DNA from: an uncultured Pseudomonadales bacterium
Lineage (GTDB): Bacteria > Pseudomonadota > Gammaproteobacteria > Pseudomonadales > Pseudohongiellaceae
Direction: 5' to 3'
DNA length: 6,844 nt
Assembly (NCBI GenBank): GCA_938082955.1
Contig: CALKDE010000059.1
Span: 1 to 6,844, forward strand
Shown: positions 6,690-6,844 of the stretch, one piece after another
How the letters are laid out: each line of letters begins with the position of its first letter
How positions within the stretch are numbered: the stretch's first letter is position 1
Translations under genes and position numbers: made by a program
The notes under the pieces: model-generated
Told to the model about the DNA's origin: nothing
Database searches by the model: none
What the model saw: the letters and a program-made list of their open reading frames with translations, nothing else

Positions 6690-6726
6690 GTGACACCTTC
6701 TTAAACTTGCTGCTGGCCACTCACCC

Positions 6727-6844
6727 ATGTCCTATCTAAGTATTCAGGCACAAATCGGCAACACACCATTGGTTAAGCTTCAACGTTTGCCTGGTGACAC
6801 TAGCAATACAATCTTGGCAAAGCTGGAGGGTAACAACCCGGCCG
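6727..6844 (+). CDS. cysM: Cysteine synthase B (CysM), N-terminal part, cut by window end
   Basis: CysM is a pyridoxal-phosphate enzyme that makes cysteine from O-acetylserine and sulfide, or S-sulfocysteine from thiosulfate. Only 39 residues are visible. They contain IGNTPLVKLQRLP and the segment LAKLEGNNPA. The window ends just before the expected GSVKDR, which carries the cofactor lysine. LEGNNPA distinguishes CysM from CysK, which usually has a V/I-E-x-RNP form here. The ATG at 6727 gives the expected short lead-in before IGNTPLV, but it has no Shine-Dalgarno sequence. The 135-base gap and the repeats upstream suggest a separate transcription unit from recO. Confidence 0.93.
   Translation, partial: MSYLSIQAQIGNTPLVKLQRLPGDTSNTILAKLEGNNPA

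Noticed and set aside
1..6844. Hidden mobile element, CRISPR array, tRNA or defence system
   Set aside because: No regularly spaced long repeats, transposase-like frames, cloverleaf structures or unexplained gaps over 300 bases; the window is filled by conserved housekeeping genes in a known order.

Overview
The window looks like a chromosomal housekeeping segment of a gammaproteobacterium. Seven genes lie entirely or mostly inside it and an eighth starts at the right edge, all on the + strand. The order is Do/MucD-type protease (3' part), lepA, lepB, a DUF4845 gene, rnc, era, recO and cysM (5' end). The mucD-lepA-lepB-DUF4845-rnc-era-recO series is the arrangement known from Pseudomonas and related gammaproteobacteria. 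The LepA and CysM sequences also resemble the pseudomonad type. Base composition looks moderate (near half G+C by eye) and codon use looks even throughout. A marine, non-enteric gammaproteobacterium is plausible, but genus and family cannot be read from this window.

Layout. Positions 1-825 hold the end of a periplasmic serine protease with the catalytic GNSGG motif and two PDZ domains. A long stem-loop overlaps its stop codon. A 157-base gap (826-982) carries a good sigma70-like promoter for lepA, which starts with GTG at 983. lepB (2848-3687) follows after a short A/T-rich spacer. A 19-base hairpin made of two copies of a palindromic octamer and a second dyad fill the start of the lepB-DUF4845 gap. 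The DUF4845 gene, rnc and era (3812-5793) are packed tightly: the first junction is stop-to-start with no gap, the second is an ATGA overlap. recO follows after 87 bases and cysM after a further 135 bases. The recO-cysM gap holds direct repeats around a possible -10 element. No stretch longer than 300 bases lacks a gene.

How the genes relate. LepA (ribosome back-translocase/biogenesis GTPase), RNase III (rRNA processing) and Era (30S assembly GTPase) serve ribosome production and function. LepB is signal peptidase I, and MucD is a periplasmic quality-control protease; both act at the cell envelope. RecO works in recombination repair. CysM makes cysteine and probably begins a separate transcription unit. 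DUF4845 is a small single-pass membrane protein of unknown function, conserved at this position.

No mobile element, CRISPR array, RNA gene, foreign island or new multi-gene system was found. The points worth a second look are modest: the intergenic hairpins, the repeats before cysM, the absence of pdxJ after recO, the pilin-like N-terminus of the DUF4845 protein, an atypical first PDZ domain in the protease, and weak ribosome-binding sites at several genes.
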